Assembly: GCA_017610245.1 (NCBI GenBank)
Contig: JAFCCK010000001.1
Coordinates: forward strand, 1 to 39,772
DNA length: 39,772 nucleotides
From: Candidatus Iainarchaeum sp.
GTDB lineage: Archaea > Iainarchaeota > Iainarchaeia > Iainarchaeales > GCA-2688035
Reading direction: 5' to 3'
Notes under the pieces: model-generated
The model's input: the letters and a program-made list of their open reading frames with translations, nothing else
Told to the model about the DNA's origin: nothing
Databases searched by the model: none
Translations under genes and position numbers: made by a program
Shown here: positions 7,788 through 14,383 of the stretch, piece by piece
How the letters are laid out: each line of letters opens with the position of its first letter
How positions within the stretch are numbered: position 1 is the stretch's first letter

Positions 7788-8242
7788 TTTTTTGATAAAT
7801 CCTTGTCTAACTTTTCAGCATACTTTTGGATTGCTGCTTTTCCGGCTTCCTGCATGGTCTTCTGGTCTATGCTAAGGGAAATTGCCATTATTGCGGTGGC
7901 AATAGCTCCAGAGTATCTGGGTTTCATGTCCTTTATTTGTGCCTCAGTTACAACTGGTTCTATGAGATGCTCCTTGATTATTTTGCCATCCTGGTCTTCG
8001 GTTGTTTCAAAAATTTCTTTTCCTTCTTCTTTCCGCTTAACTAATCCAGCCGACAAAGCTTTTATTTCCCCTCGAGGCATTGGCGTTATTCTAACTGTTG
8101 GGCCCTGTGTTTTCACTACTTGCTTTTTCTTTCCGTCTTCCTCAACAGTTTCGTACTCCCTTAAAAGTTCCAATTCAACCTCAAGCGGCAAAAGCTTTCC
8201 GTCCGCTCCGCGTTCGTGCAATATGCCTTTTACTTCTAGCAT
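7784..8242 (-). CDS. Tail assembly chaperone G
   Basis: 152 residues from ATG 8242; AAGGTG lies nine bases before it, and a longer GTG start 33 bases further out lacks a ribosome site. The protein is acidic/basic and mostly helical with a beta N-terminus (MLEVKGILHERGADGKLLPL), like tail assembly chaperones (G proteins). Its place between tail tube and tape measure and the frameshift site at its 3' end identify it better than its sequence does. It is used during assembly and is not expected in the virion. The start lies two bases after the stop of a 41-residue zinc-binding protein. Confidence 0.85.
   Translation of the reverse strand: MLEVKGILHERGADGKLLPLEVELELLREYETVEEDGKKKQVVKTQGPTVRITPMPRGEIKALSAGLVKRKEEGKEIFETTEDQDGKIIKEHLIEPVVTEAQIKDMKPRYSGAIATAIMAISLSIDQKTMQEAGKAAIQKYAEKLDKDLSKK
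7787..7793 (-). promoter_or_regulatory. -1 ribosomal frameshift site A AAA AAA
   Basis: In the G frame the sequence reads TCA AAA AAA TAA. The heptamer A-AAA-AAA is a canonical slippery site placed just before the zero-frame stop; a one-base slip back opens the 54-codon T frame. The stop directly after the heptamer would favour slipping. Confidence 0.87.
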
Positions 8243-8244
8243 AC

Positions 8245-8370
8245 TCAATCGAACACCTTCTGAACTTTGCCGCACTCAACGCATTCCCTTATAGAATGAA
8301 TCCCGTGCTGATTCCCTTTCCGTTTCCAATTGCTCCAATCATGAAGCCCGAAAAAACATCGTAGGCCCAT
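8245..8370 (-). CDS. Mini zinc-binding protein in the tail operon
   Basis: 41 residues from ATG 8370, which abuts the tail tube stop (TAA ATG), to TGA 8247-8245. It has Cys5, His10, Cys30 and Cys33 in the pattern C-x4-H ... REC-x2-C-G-K. That resembles small phage proteins with a treble-clef-like knot (DUF1660 type: CxxGHxW ... R-C-x2-CG). The tight fit between two tail genes and the intact metal ligands argue that it is real. Function unknown; tail assembly or regulation are both possible. Confidence 0.72.
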   Translation of the reverse strand: MGLRCFFGLHDWSNWKRKGNQHGIHSIRECVECGKVQKVFD

Positions 8371-9720
8371 TTAGTAGACCTCCGTTCCTTCGACCATCAT
8401 AACCACGCAGCTTGTTATGTTTATCTCAAGGTCCTGCACAACTAGGTCATCCAATGGTGCGTCATCGTCTGCTTTATCGTATGTGCATTCACTGAAAATA
8501 AATTGAATGCGCTCGTACTCTGGCTTTTTCAGCGTGTGCTTGATTGTGAAGGTTCCGATTGTATCTTGTGGCTCTGTTGCATTTGCTACTCCATATTGCC
8601 TTTCGATTTCTTCCTTATCAAGCAAGTCAATCTTCGCTGTTGATTTGTAGGTTCTCACTCCAGGCACTAATTTCTTGATGTACCTGCCGTCTGTTCCCTT
8701 AGCTTTATAGTTGTTATTTATTGAAAAGCTAAAGTCGTTCAGGTCGTAGTCTGTTCCACCTGCTACTTCAAGCTCAGTGTCCCATTCCAGGTACATTGCC
8801 CCTGTGAAATCTGTGATTGAGGAAGCTGTTGCTCCGCTCACGTTTGTCTGAGGTTTCTTTCCAATCATGTTCGCAATGAATCTGATTGGATCGGTCTGTT
8901 CTCTGGCCACTGAATAGGTCAGCTCGTTTATTTTACAGCCCAGCCAGTATTTGATTATGTCATCTGCTGCTGTTCCTTCTGGGTTAATGTAAGTGTCCTC
9001 AACTGAAAGACCATAGTTTGAGCTACCGTGAATCAGCTTTGTTTCCTTTGCCCAGAAAATTGTTTTTACATCTGTCGTGTAGATTGCTGTTACTGCTGCA
9101 CCAACCCAAACAAGTGCAATTGCAAGCTCATCTGTTGGCACGCTCGCCCAATCTGGCACTGGGTTTGCTGCTGCTGTTCCTGCTGTTACTGTTTCCTCTG
9201 TTGTTGCAGCATTGTCCTTGATTGAAACTACGTCCACTCTGTCCAAAGATGCATGTGCTGCACTGATTGTGATGTCTGTGATTTCGGTCGTTGTATAATT
9301 TGAGGATGCTATGTCATAGCTTCCTGCTGCTGCAAGCGTCAAAGTCATGTTCGGGCTTCCTGCCTCTACAAGGTTGCATGCTGTTACAACTTCGTTTGCA
9401 TCGCTTGCTGCTACTGGCGTAGCTGAACCATCGCCCATTGCACCTTTCTTTAGTTCTCCAAAAACGTACTGCAAAAACAATCCGTTCTGTGGGCTGTACT
9501 CAACAGGCCCAGCGACCTTTACTCTTCCTGCTACTTTCTTCCCGACATTCCTGCCGCTTGATTTACTCCTGTGCTGAATTACGGGAGCAGCAGCTTTTAT
9601 TCCGCAGCTTATTACCTTCCCAAAGGGCAGGTTCACGGCCGCAGATAATGTTCCGTAGGCTGTTTCCTCAACACCATAACTGGTTTGAGAAGACCAACCT
9701 GAATAATCTCTTTGCGTCAT
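8371..9720 (-). CDS. Major tail tube protein
   Basis: 449 residues. N- and C-terminal parts (about 1-95 and 245-449) have the alternating strands and closing motif expected of a phage tail tube subunit (VAREQTDPIRF, FSFSINNNYKAKG, TFTIKHTLKKPEYERIQF). Residues about 100-240 look like an inserted domain with a BppU/Ig-like part (DRVDVVSIKDNAATTEETV, then PVPDWASVPTDELAIALVWV). The gene lies between terminator-type genes and the G/GT chaperone cassette, the usual place for the tube protein. It would form the hexameric rings of the tail; the insertion would decorate the outer face. Confidence 0.82.
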   Translation of the reverse strand: MTQRDYSGWSSQTSYGVEETAYGTLSAAVNLPFGKVISCGIKAAAPVIQHRSKSSGRNVGKKVAGRVKVAGPVEYSPQNGLFLQYVFGELKKGAMGDGSATPVAASDANEVVTACNLVEAGSPNMTLTLAAAGSYDIASSNYTTTEITDITISAAHASLDRVDVVSIKDNAATTEETVTAGTAAANPVPDWASVPTDELAIALVWVGAAVTAIYTTDVKTIFWAKETKLIHGSSNYGLSVEDTYINPEGTAADDIIKYWLGCKINELTYSVAREQTDPIRFIANMIGKKPQTNVSGATASSITDFTGAMYLEWDTELEVAGGTDYDLNDFSFSINNNYKAKGTDGRYIKKLVPGVRTYKSTAKIDLLDKEEIERQYGVANATEPQDTIGTFTIKHTLKKPEYERIQFIFSECTYDKADDDAPLDDLVVQDLEINITSCVVMMVEGTEVY

Positions 9721-9986
9721 TACTTAGTCCCCTCCCGGTCTTTTTCCTTTTTCTCTTTCCTGCCAGGCTCTGTTTTCTTTACCACAACATCAGCTGTGAT
9801 TTCTTTTTCCTTTTCTTTTTCTGGAGCAGCTTTCCTGGCACCTGTCGCTGCTTCATAATTGCTGTTTGTGAGGATCGCTTTTCCTACGTCCTCAGGGAAA
9901 TCCCTCTCATCGCTGGCCTTGTGAATCCAATGGACTCCAGGGCCCTGCATATTAAGTTCTCCCCCTATTTTTGCTCGAATCCTCAT
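9720..9986 (-). CDS. Small head-tail region protein with charged tail
   Basis: 88 residues. Residues 1-45 form a small conserved-looking domain (MRIRAKIGGELN, HWIHKASDERDFPEDVGKAIL); the rest is a Lys/Glu-rich low-complexity tail. Its ATG overlaps the preceding stop (TGATG) and its stop overlaps the tail tube start. Short proteins with a DFPEDVAKALL-like motif are found next to tube and terminator genes in archaeal and bacterial tailed viruses. Exact role unknown. Confidence 0.68.
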   Translation of the reverse strand: MRIRAKIGGELNMQGPGVHWIHKASDERDFPEDVGKAILTNSNYEAATGARKAAPEKEKEKEITADVVVKKTEPGRKEKKEKDREGTK

Positions 9987-10453
9987 CAGATCCCCTCCGT
10001 TACAATTACTATTTTTATTTCGCTTGAATCAAGCACAAATGTCTTGGGCTTAACTAAAGCCTCATATCGTGTTCCGATAAGCATTATGTCAACGTGTCTC
10101 CAGCTGTCATCTTCAGCTCTCAACCCATCTAAGTACCTATTCGTAACCATCAATTTCTTAATTTTTCCAGTCAAAATAAGCAATTTGTCCTGGCGCTTCT
10201 TGTAATCCTTATATTTTTCCAGAACAATAATGCTCATGCTGCTCTTCTGGCCTATTTTGTTCTGGCCCTTGTGTATCTGTTCTGTTTCGTCCTCTGTCCA
10301 GGCTAGCATCACTGCAGGATAATTCGGAATGCTGTTCGGCATTCCCTCATAAACTTTTTCCAAATCAGCAAGACCTGTATCCTTCTCAATAATTTGTTTT
10401 ATCTTATTGCGAATCGCAATCATCATATCCAAGTTACTTGTTTCATAAGCCAT
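9986..10453 (-). CDS. Tail terminator-like protein
   Basis: 155 residues with an alpha/beta pattern: N-terminal helix (MMIAIRNKIKQIIEK), strands and a PAVMLAW segment, the long YKDYKKRQDKLLILTGKIKKLM helix, and a final strand KIVIVTEG. This is the layout of tail terminator/completion proteins (gpU, gp17 of SPP1) that cap the tail at the head end. Position after the gp10/gpS-type gene and before the tube gene supports this. Overlaps both neighbours by 1-4 bases. Confidence 0.68.
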   Translation of the reverse strand: MAYETSNLDMMIAIRNKIKQIIEKDTGLADLEKVYEGMPNSIPNYPAVMLAWTEDETEQIHKGQNKIGQKSSMSIIVLEKYKDYKKRQDKLLILTGKIKKLMVTNRYLDGLRAEDDSWRHVDIMLIGTRYEALVKPKTFVLDSSEIKIVIVTEGI

Positions 10454-10890
10454 TACATCGCCCTCGCTACTTCTGATTTAAAAATATCCATAATTTTTCT
10501 ATTGGCCTGGTCAGGTGCCGGTTCAAAGGTTTGCCTTTCAGGTATTCTTCGTGTGCCCTTTTCATGATGAATCAAATAATTAACTCCAGGATAAACTTCG
10601 CCCTCCAGCTTTCTCTTGTTTACACTCTCATGTATTGAGGTTCTCATGTGGCCCTTGTCAATCAGGCCCATTAATGAACGGCCCATCTTAGATTTTCTAG
10701 CAAGAGTCGAGGGAGAAAAGGGAGGCCATCCCAAGCCTTTTGTTTGTCCAGTCTTGATGTTATCCATAACAACTTCCCGAACCAGGGCAGTTGAACGAAC
10801 CAAGGCAACAAAGAGAGAATTTCTAATTTTTCCTTTAGTTCCTTCTAGTCCTGAAATGGCCTCACGCGCTTCAATTCTGTAGTTAAGCAT
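10453..10890 (-). CDS. Head-tail joining / virion morphogenesis protein (HK97 gp10, gpS-like)
   Basis: 145 residues. It carries the marks of the HK97-gp10/phage virion morphogenesis family: GWPPFSPSTLARKSKMGRS, LIDKGHMRTSIHESV, VYPGVNYLIHHEKGTRRIPER. The motif of an aromatic residue, xxxHExGTxxIPxRxxF near the C-terminus is typical. Members join the finished head to the tail. The stop overlaps the ATG of the terminator gene. Start at ATG 10890 follows GATGAGG. Confidence 0.85.
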   Translation of the reverse strand: MLNYRIEAREAISGLEGTKGKIRNSLFVALVRSTALVREVVMDNIKTGQTKGLGWPPFSPSTLARKSKMGRSLMGLIDKGHMRTSIHESVNKRKLEGEVYPGVNYLIHHEKGTRRIPERQTFEPAPDQANRKIMDIFKSEVARAM

Positions 10891-10894
10891 GTCC

Positions 10895-11254
10895 TCATCC
10901 CGTATCCGTGTCGAAGAAGTCGCTGTTTACTTTCTCCATTCCGGAATCCGGGTCGGCGATGGCTTTGCTATAAGAGTCAAGGTATTCCCTTGCTTGCTTT
11001 TTCAAAATTTTGGAAATATTGCTTTCGTTGGGTTCAGAATCTGTAAAAAAAAAGTCATACACCTTGCCTGCTGCATAGCAGGCCGTTGCGTATTTTATCA
11101 GGTCAGGAATTGTTCCAGAATAAGTTTCGTCTTGAATTCCATTAACCCAAACTTCTGCTTCGGTGATTCGGAGCTCAACATTGTCATCGGACATCTCTCC
11201 GTCATCCATTTTTATTTGTTCCCAAACATCTAGTACTGTGCAATACGTTCCCAT
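10895..11254 (-). CDS. Head-tail connector (gp6-like adaptor)
   Basis: 119 residues, largely helical: VLDVWEQIK, LRITEAEVWVNG, DLIKYATACYAAGKVYDFFF, KILKKQAREYLDSYSKAIA. The pattern fits the connector proteins that bind under the portal (gp6/gp15 family). It lies directly before the gp10-like gene, as in HK97-type genomes. GAGGT eight bases before the ATG sets the start. Upstream is a spacer with three GC-rich hairpins. Confidence 0.75.
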   Translation of the reverse strand: MGTYCTVLDVWEQIKMDDGEMSDDNVELRITEAEVWVNGIQDETYSGTIPDLIKYATACYAAGKVYDFFFTDSEPNESNISKILKKQAREYLDSYSKAIADPDSGMEKVNSDFFDTDTG

Positions 11255-11272
11255 TACTATTACCTCGCGTTC

Positions 11273-11322
11273 CCGGTCAAAACCGGTTCAGGCAGCGACT
11301 GCCCCTGCCAGGCTACTCCTGG
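11273..11322 (-). other. Three GC-rich hairpins in tandem between capsid-region genes
   Basis: On the - strand RNA, in order: CCAGG-agtag-CCTGG (11322-11308), GGCAG-tcg-CTGCC (11303-11291) and CCGGT-tttg-ACCGG (11286-11273). All stems are perfect and stand in an otherwise A/T-rich 94-base gap between two genes of one operon. No T-run follows, so simple termination is unlikely. RNA processing, message protection or translation control of the connector gene are possible. Confidence 0.6.
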
Positions 11323-11348
11323 ACTTATTACATTATTACTTTCTTACT

Positions 11349-11573
11349 TTATTTCTTTTTGCCTTTCTTTTCTTCTGGCTCTTCGGGCTCTTCAGGTTTT
11401 TCTTTTACCTTTCCAGCCTCAGTGAGCTTGCCTTCTCCTATTAGCGTCTCAACAGCATCTGCTTTTTCTTCCAGCAGTTTTTCTGAAAGTTCTATTGTTT
11501 CCCCTTTCAGTACCTTTATACCGTCGCCGAAGCTAATATCGGAAGTGCCCGTATTAACATATTTTTTTCCCAT
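11349..11573 (-). CDS. Small capsid-region protein, Lys/Glu/Pro-rich tail
   Basis: 74 residues. Residues 1-50 form a small beta-type domain (KYVNTGTSDISFGDGIKVLK, then GETIELSEKLLEEK); from residue 51 the chain is low complexity (KEKPEEPEEPEEKKGKKK). A GGAGG eight to nine bases before the ATG sets the start. It is the first gene after the major capsid protein. Similar short proteins with a GTSxxxFGDG-like start occur at this position in tailed viruses, but their role is unclear; a head-completion or decoration role is possible. Confidence 0.65.
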   Translation of the reverse strand: MGKKYVNTGTSDISFGDGIKVLKGETIELSEKLLEEKADAVETLIGEGKLTEAGKVKEKPEEPEEPEEKKGKKK

Positions 11574-11609
11574 AAAAAAAACCTCCAGGTCTGTTTTCTA
11601 TTTTCTTTT

Positions 11610-11634
11610 CTCCTTTAGAAAAAAAATAAAGGAG
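11610..11634 (-). other. Hairpin after the major capsid gene
   Basis: On the - strand the sequence is CTCCTTTA, a 9-base T-rich loop, then TAAAGGAG: a perfect 8-bp stem starting seven bases after the capsid stop. It could lower readthrough into the connector genes or protect the capsid message 3' end, so that the capsid protein is made in excess. Confidence 0.5.
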
Positions 11635-11640
11635 GGGAAA

Positions 11641-12477
11641 TTATATCCCCGTTATTGAAATCAATGCGTTTGCCTCGTACACTGCTGGCACACTTCTCAG
11701 GAATGTGTTGAAGCTGTAACTCTGATTAGAGAGCACATAGTCCTCTTCCACATCTAAATCCTCTGCAACAATCAGCTCTGCAATGTCTGCACCTGATTGC
11801 ATCAGCAATCCTGTTCCTGTAGCAATGTTCCTGTCAACTCTTACTGTTATTCCGAGCTTTTGAATTTTCTCGAGCTCAGTTAGGTCAGTGTTTGCAGCCC
11901 TTTGGTAGGTCTCCAAATATTGGTCCTTGTGCAACAGTAAATCTGTCGGCTCAAATTCATCGCCCATTGCAAGCATGGCCCCCATTATTGCTAATGGAAT
12001 GTTTGCAACAGTTGCCCATGTAGCTCCCCCGAAGGTTCCACCTACACTAGCATACAGGCCGCTGACTCCTGAGAGCGCGTTCTGGAGAATGATTGTTTCA
12101 TTCTCTTTATTCTGTGTCAGCCTACTTGCTCTCCGAGCCATAACAGTATTCAAAGCTTCGCCGTACTCTCTACTTGAGAGCAGGTCTTCCCTTGCAATAT
12201 TGAAAGACACACCGTGCTTCAATACTGGGATAAGTTCCCTTGCCTTGTCTATTGCCATTCCTGGAAAGTTTGTGGCTTTCGCAACAACGTCTGCAGCTCC
12301 TACGTCTGTCAGAGTATCAAAGCCGAACTCTTGCCTGCCGATTGAAACCTTTCTTACGGGGCACACTTGCCTTCCAGCAAGGTTCACGTATTTAGGCTCA
12401 ATGACAGCCGAGCGTACTTCTCTAAACTCTTCAGTTGAAAGAGATGCATCGTTCAAAATTTGGTTTAATTGTCTCAT
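11641..12477 (-). CDS. Major capsid protein, HK97 fold (encapsulin-like)
   Basis: 278 residues from ATG 12477, which overlaps the decoration protein stop (ATGA) and has AAGGTG eight bases before it. The sequence follows the encapsulin-like branch of HK97 proteins: LSTEEFREVRSAVIEPKYVN and LAGRQVCPV at the start (N-arm), then the spine helix and P-domain, the LLHKDQYLETYQR and ELEKIQKLGITVRV region (A-domain), and the closing strand SYSFNTFLRSVPAVYEANA. No separate scaffolding N-domain is seen, consistent with a separate scaffold-like gene two genes upstream. Fold assignment is from pattern recognition. Confidence 0.88.
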   Translation of the reverse strand: MRQLNQILNDASLSTEEFREVRSAVIEPKYVNLAGRQVCPVRKVSIGRQEFGFDTLTDVGAADVVAKATNFPGMAIDKARELIPVLKHGVSFNIAREDLLSSREYGEALNTVMARRASRLTQNKENETIILQNALSGVSGLYASVGGTFGGATWATVANIPLAIMGAMLAMGDEFEPTDLLLHKDQYLETYQRAANTDLTELEKIQKLGITVRVDRNIATGTGLLMQSGADIAELIVAEDLDVEEDYVLSNQSYSFNTFLRSVPAVYEANALISITGI

Positions 12478-12896
12478 ATGATGAGCACCTTCCCCCAAGC
12501 TGTAGATGCAATTATTGTATGTGCAATTCCTACAACCTTGTAGCTTGTTGCTGAACCAACTGTGAGTGGTTCAACTATTCCTGCTGCAGCACAACTTACA
12601 TGTCCGCCTTCTGCGACACCTGTAGTTGAGTACATGGCGTAAATTTTACCAGGCACCAAAGCTGCAACGGTTACAACATCGTTGTCCGCATACTCTGCAG
12701 TTCCAGATTTCGCATAAATTTTCTCGTCCGGTACAGCAATTCCCTGCACGAATGCAGTGTCAGCTGCAGTTAACTTTACATCGTTTGCTGCTGTTCCTTT
12801 TTCCACAAGTTTTCCGAAGCCAATGGCTCCATCAGCTTTCCTTGTGAAGGTCGGTACAACAAATGATGGATTGAAATCATATACTCTATCCGCCAT
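12474..12896 (-). CDS. Capsid decoration protein
   Basis: 140 residues, Ala/Val/Thr-rich and beta-type: DGAIGFGKLVEKGTAANDVK, TAFVQGIAVPDEKIYA, NDVVTVAALVPGKIYAM, YKVVGIAHTIIAS. The GIAVxxx and Gx(V/A)xV pattern is that of DUF2190-like decoration proteins that trimerise on capsid surfaces. It lies directly before the major capsid gene and overlaps it by four bases. It follows the scaffold-like gene without a gap. Confidence 0.75.
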   Translation of the reverse strand: MADRVYDFNPSFVVPTFTRKADGAIGFGKLVEKGTAANDVKLTAADTAFVQGIAVPDEKIYAKSGTAEYADNDVVTVAALVPGKIYAMYSTTGVAEGGHVSCAAAGIVEPLTVGSATSYKVVGIAHTIIASTAWGKVLII

Positions 12897-13418
12897 TTAC
12901 TTCACCTTCCTTGCATCGGCATATATGTTTTCGCGTGCTTTTTTCAATTCGTCAATCTCACCGTCGCTGTCATGAAAGAGCGTCTTAACCTGCTTTTTCC
13001 CAATAGCGTCTGTTTTTTTACTCAGTTTCTCCATGGAGTCCTCGAGTTTCTTTACTGCGTCGCCTTTCTTTTCAGCCTCTTCCTCAAGCTCTTTATTTTT
13101 TTCTTTGAGCTTTTCGTTTTCAGCTTTCAAGTCAGCATCCTCAGCTTCCTCATCTTCTCCGTTGCCTTCGCCTTCGCCCTCTTTAGGTTTCTCGCCTTCT
13201 TTGGGCTTGGCTTCCTCGCCTTCCTTTGGCTCCTCTCCCTCTTTAGGCTTTTCGCCTTCAGCTGGATCCTCGCCTTCGTCTGCGATTTTCTTTTCAAGGG
13301 CATCAATCTTTTTGTCCTTGTCCGCAACAGAGTCGTTGAGTTCCTTAATCCTTTCTACGGCTAAGGTCTCAAGTCCTTCAGAGGAATCTGCTTCTAAAAC
13401 TTTCTGTAATTCACTCAT
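12897..13418 (-). CDS. Scaffold-like charged coiled-coil protein
   Basis: 173 residues from ATG 13418; GGAGGG eight to nine bases upstream selects it over an in-frame ATG further out that lies over the TATA-proximal leader. Residues 1-45 are helical, 46-95 are a run of EGEKPKEGEEPKEG-type units, 100-145 a coiled coil (KLKEKNKELEEEAEKKGD), and the C-terminus is basic. Capsid scaffolds in this position (between protease and decoration/capsid genes) are typically acidic, helical and easily digested. It is the first gene behind a clear archaeal promoter. Scaffold function is inferred. Confidence 0.7.
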   Translation of the reverse strand: MSELQKVLEADSSEGLETLAVERIKELNDSVADKDKKIDALEKKIADEGEDPAEGEKPKEGEEPKEGEEAKPKEGEKPKEGEGEGNGEDEEAEDADLKAENEKLKEKNKELEEEAEKKGDAVKKLEDSMEKLSKKTDAIGKKQVKTLFHDSDGEIDELKKARENIYADARKVK

Positions 13419-13465
13419 AATTTTATCCCTCCATAAACATCTGCCTTCATCTATCACAATCTGCT

Positions 13466-13473
13466 TAATATAG
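13466..13473 (-). promoter_or_regulatory. Archaeal TATA box for the capsid operon (type A)
   Basis: Read on the - strand: CCGAAAACTATATTAAG, that is a BRE-like A-run followed by CTATATTA. It lies 48 bp before the scaffold ATG, so transcription should begin near 13440, leaving a leader with a ribosome site. Bases after the box share the spaced blocks GATTG, ATAGATGA and GGCAG with the promoter at 25005. Confidence 0.75.
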
Positions 13474-13510
13474 TTTTCGGTTTTTTATGGCAAAATCATG
13501 GAAATCAGCT

Positions 13511-13545
13511 GGATTTAGTCCAATGTATCGTAACAAAGTGACAGA
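13511..13545 (-). repeat. Dispersed 35-bp element, copy d
   Basis: On the - strand it begins TCTGTCACTTTGTTACGATA and ends TGGACTAAATCC. It lies just upstream of the TATA box at 13466, between the protease stop and the capsid promoter. Its dyad is imperfect (GTCAC/GTTAC). It matches copy c on one side and copy a on the other. Confidence 0.72.
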
Positions 13546-13548
13546 GAA

Positions 13549-14214
13549 TTAGAATGCGTTGAGGCCCACACCGTCTGCAGTGCCTGCGCGGCCTTGCATT
13601 ATCAAGGCTAAGTGGTCAAAGAAGAAATTCTCCTGGCGAATGTCATAATGCTGTCCGTTGAATTCCCCCGGCACGTGCACTTCCTTACATCTGAATCCTG
13701 TGCTCACATCCTCTAAGCGCTTTGCTTTTGTGTCCTTAATTAGCTGTTTGTTTTTTTCATTCTTTTTAATGAACACGTCCCCATAAGAACGCTTTCCTTT
13801 TTTGTCCCACTTAACAGAATCAAAAACAATATGGCCTACTTGCTGGCCCATGCTTGTAACTACTTTCTCCGGAGGATGCACGTATGCTGTTATAGGTTTG
13901 CCCCTTAAAGAATCCAGTGCTTTCTTCAGTTCCTCAGCCGACTTGTAGTGCTTGCCATTGTCGTACGGTAGCACTCCTTCCTTTGTGAAAACAACATCAT
14001 GGAAAGTAACGCCCTTCTCTGATTCAGTCCAGGCGTCGCCTTCAATGGCATCGCCTTTTGTTCCAATAGAATCAGTATGATCTATAAGTTTTTTTCCTGC
14101 GCCTTGCTCTTCAAGTTTTTTAATCAAAGCCTTATCTGCCAGGGCCCTGTCATTCTTTTTTGCCTGAGCTTTCAGTTTGCCAAACAAAGCCAGGTCGCTT
14201 AAAGAATCATTCAT
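13549..14214 (-). CDS. Prohead maturation protease, DUF2213-like
   Basis: 221 residues. The second half fits the DUF2213 family of phage head proteins: SLRGKPITAYVHPPEKVVTS, then GHIVFDSVKWDKKGKRSYGD, the DVSTGFRCKEV segment with the likely nucleophile Ser, and ENFFFDHLALIMQGRAG with the likely catalytic His. This S/H arrangement is like that of herpesvirus/HK97-type prohead proteases. The N-terminal 45 residues are a charged helix. It precedes the scaffold gene, as expected. Two TATA boxes lie upstream; the nearer one would give a leader of only about eight bases. Confidence 0.78.
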   Translation of the reverse strand: MNDSLSDLALFGKLKAQAKKNDRALADKALIKKLEEQGAGKKLIDHTDSIGTKGDAIEGDAWTESEKGVTFHDVVFTKEGVLPYDNGKHYKSAEELKKALDSLRGKPITAYVHPPEKVVTSMGQQVGHIVFDSVKWDKKGKRSYGDVFIKKNEKNKQLIKDTKAKRLEDVSTGFRCKEVHVPGEFNGQHYDIRQENFFFDHLALIMQGRAGTADGVGLNAF

Positions 14215-14245
14215 AATAAACCACTCTTACCTTCTGCATTCTCCT

Positions 14246-14253
14246 TAATATAG
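14246..14253 (-). promoter_or_regulatory. Archaeal TATA box for the protease gene, proximal (type B)
   Basis: Read on the - strand: GGCAAAACTATATTAAGGAG. The box is 32 bp before the protease ATG, so the message would be nearly leaderless. The bases after it (AAGGAG-N5-AGAAGGTAAGAG) recur after the distal box at 14363. Confidence 0.68.
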
Positions 14254-14362
14254 TTTTGCCATTTTTCAGGCAAATTTGTGCGATAAGCTCCTAGGCCCTG
14301 CATTTTCCTAGTCAATCCTTCCCATCCAAGCCCTGCACGTGCTCTTACCTTCCACAAACTCC

Positions 14363-14370
14363 TTATTATA
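14363..14370 (-). promoter_or_regulatory. Archaeal TATA box, distal copy (type B)
   Basis: Read on the - strand: GAATAAAGTATAATAAGGAG, only about 14 bp after the fibre gene stop. The segment AAGGAG-N5-GGAAGGTAAGAG follows, matching the proximal box 117 bp away. A transcript from here would carry a leader of about 125 bases, with no gene in it that I can support. Confidence 0.55.
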
Positions 14371-14383
14371 CTTTATTCTTTTT

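Noticed and set aside
11255..11348. Coding through the triple-hairpin gap or a frameshift from the 74-residue protein
   Set aside because: The open frame there has no start codon, and the -1 frame from the upstream gene meets a TAA before it.
12972..13473. + strand ORFs opposite the scaffold-like gene
   Set aside because: Ser/Phe-rich frames are the antisense of Glu/Lys-rich low-complexity codons.
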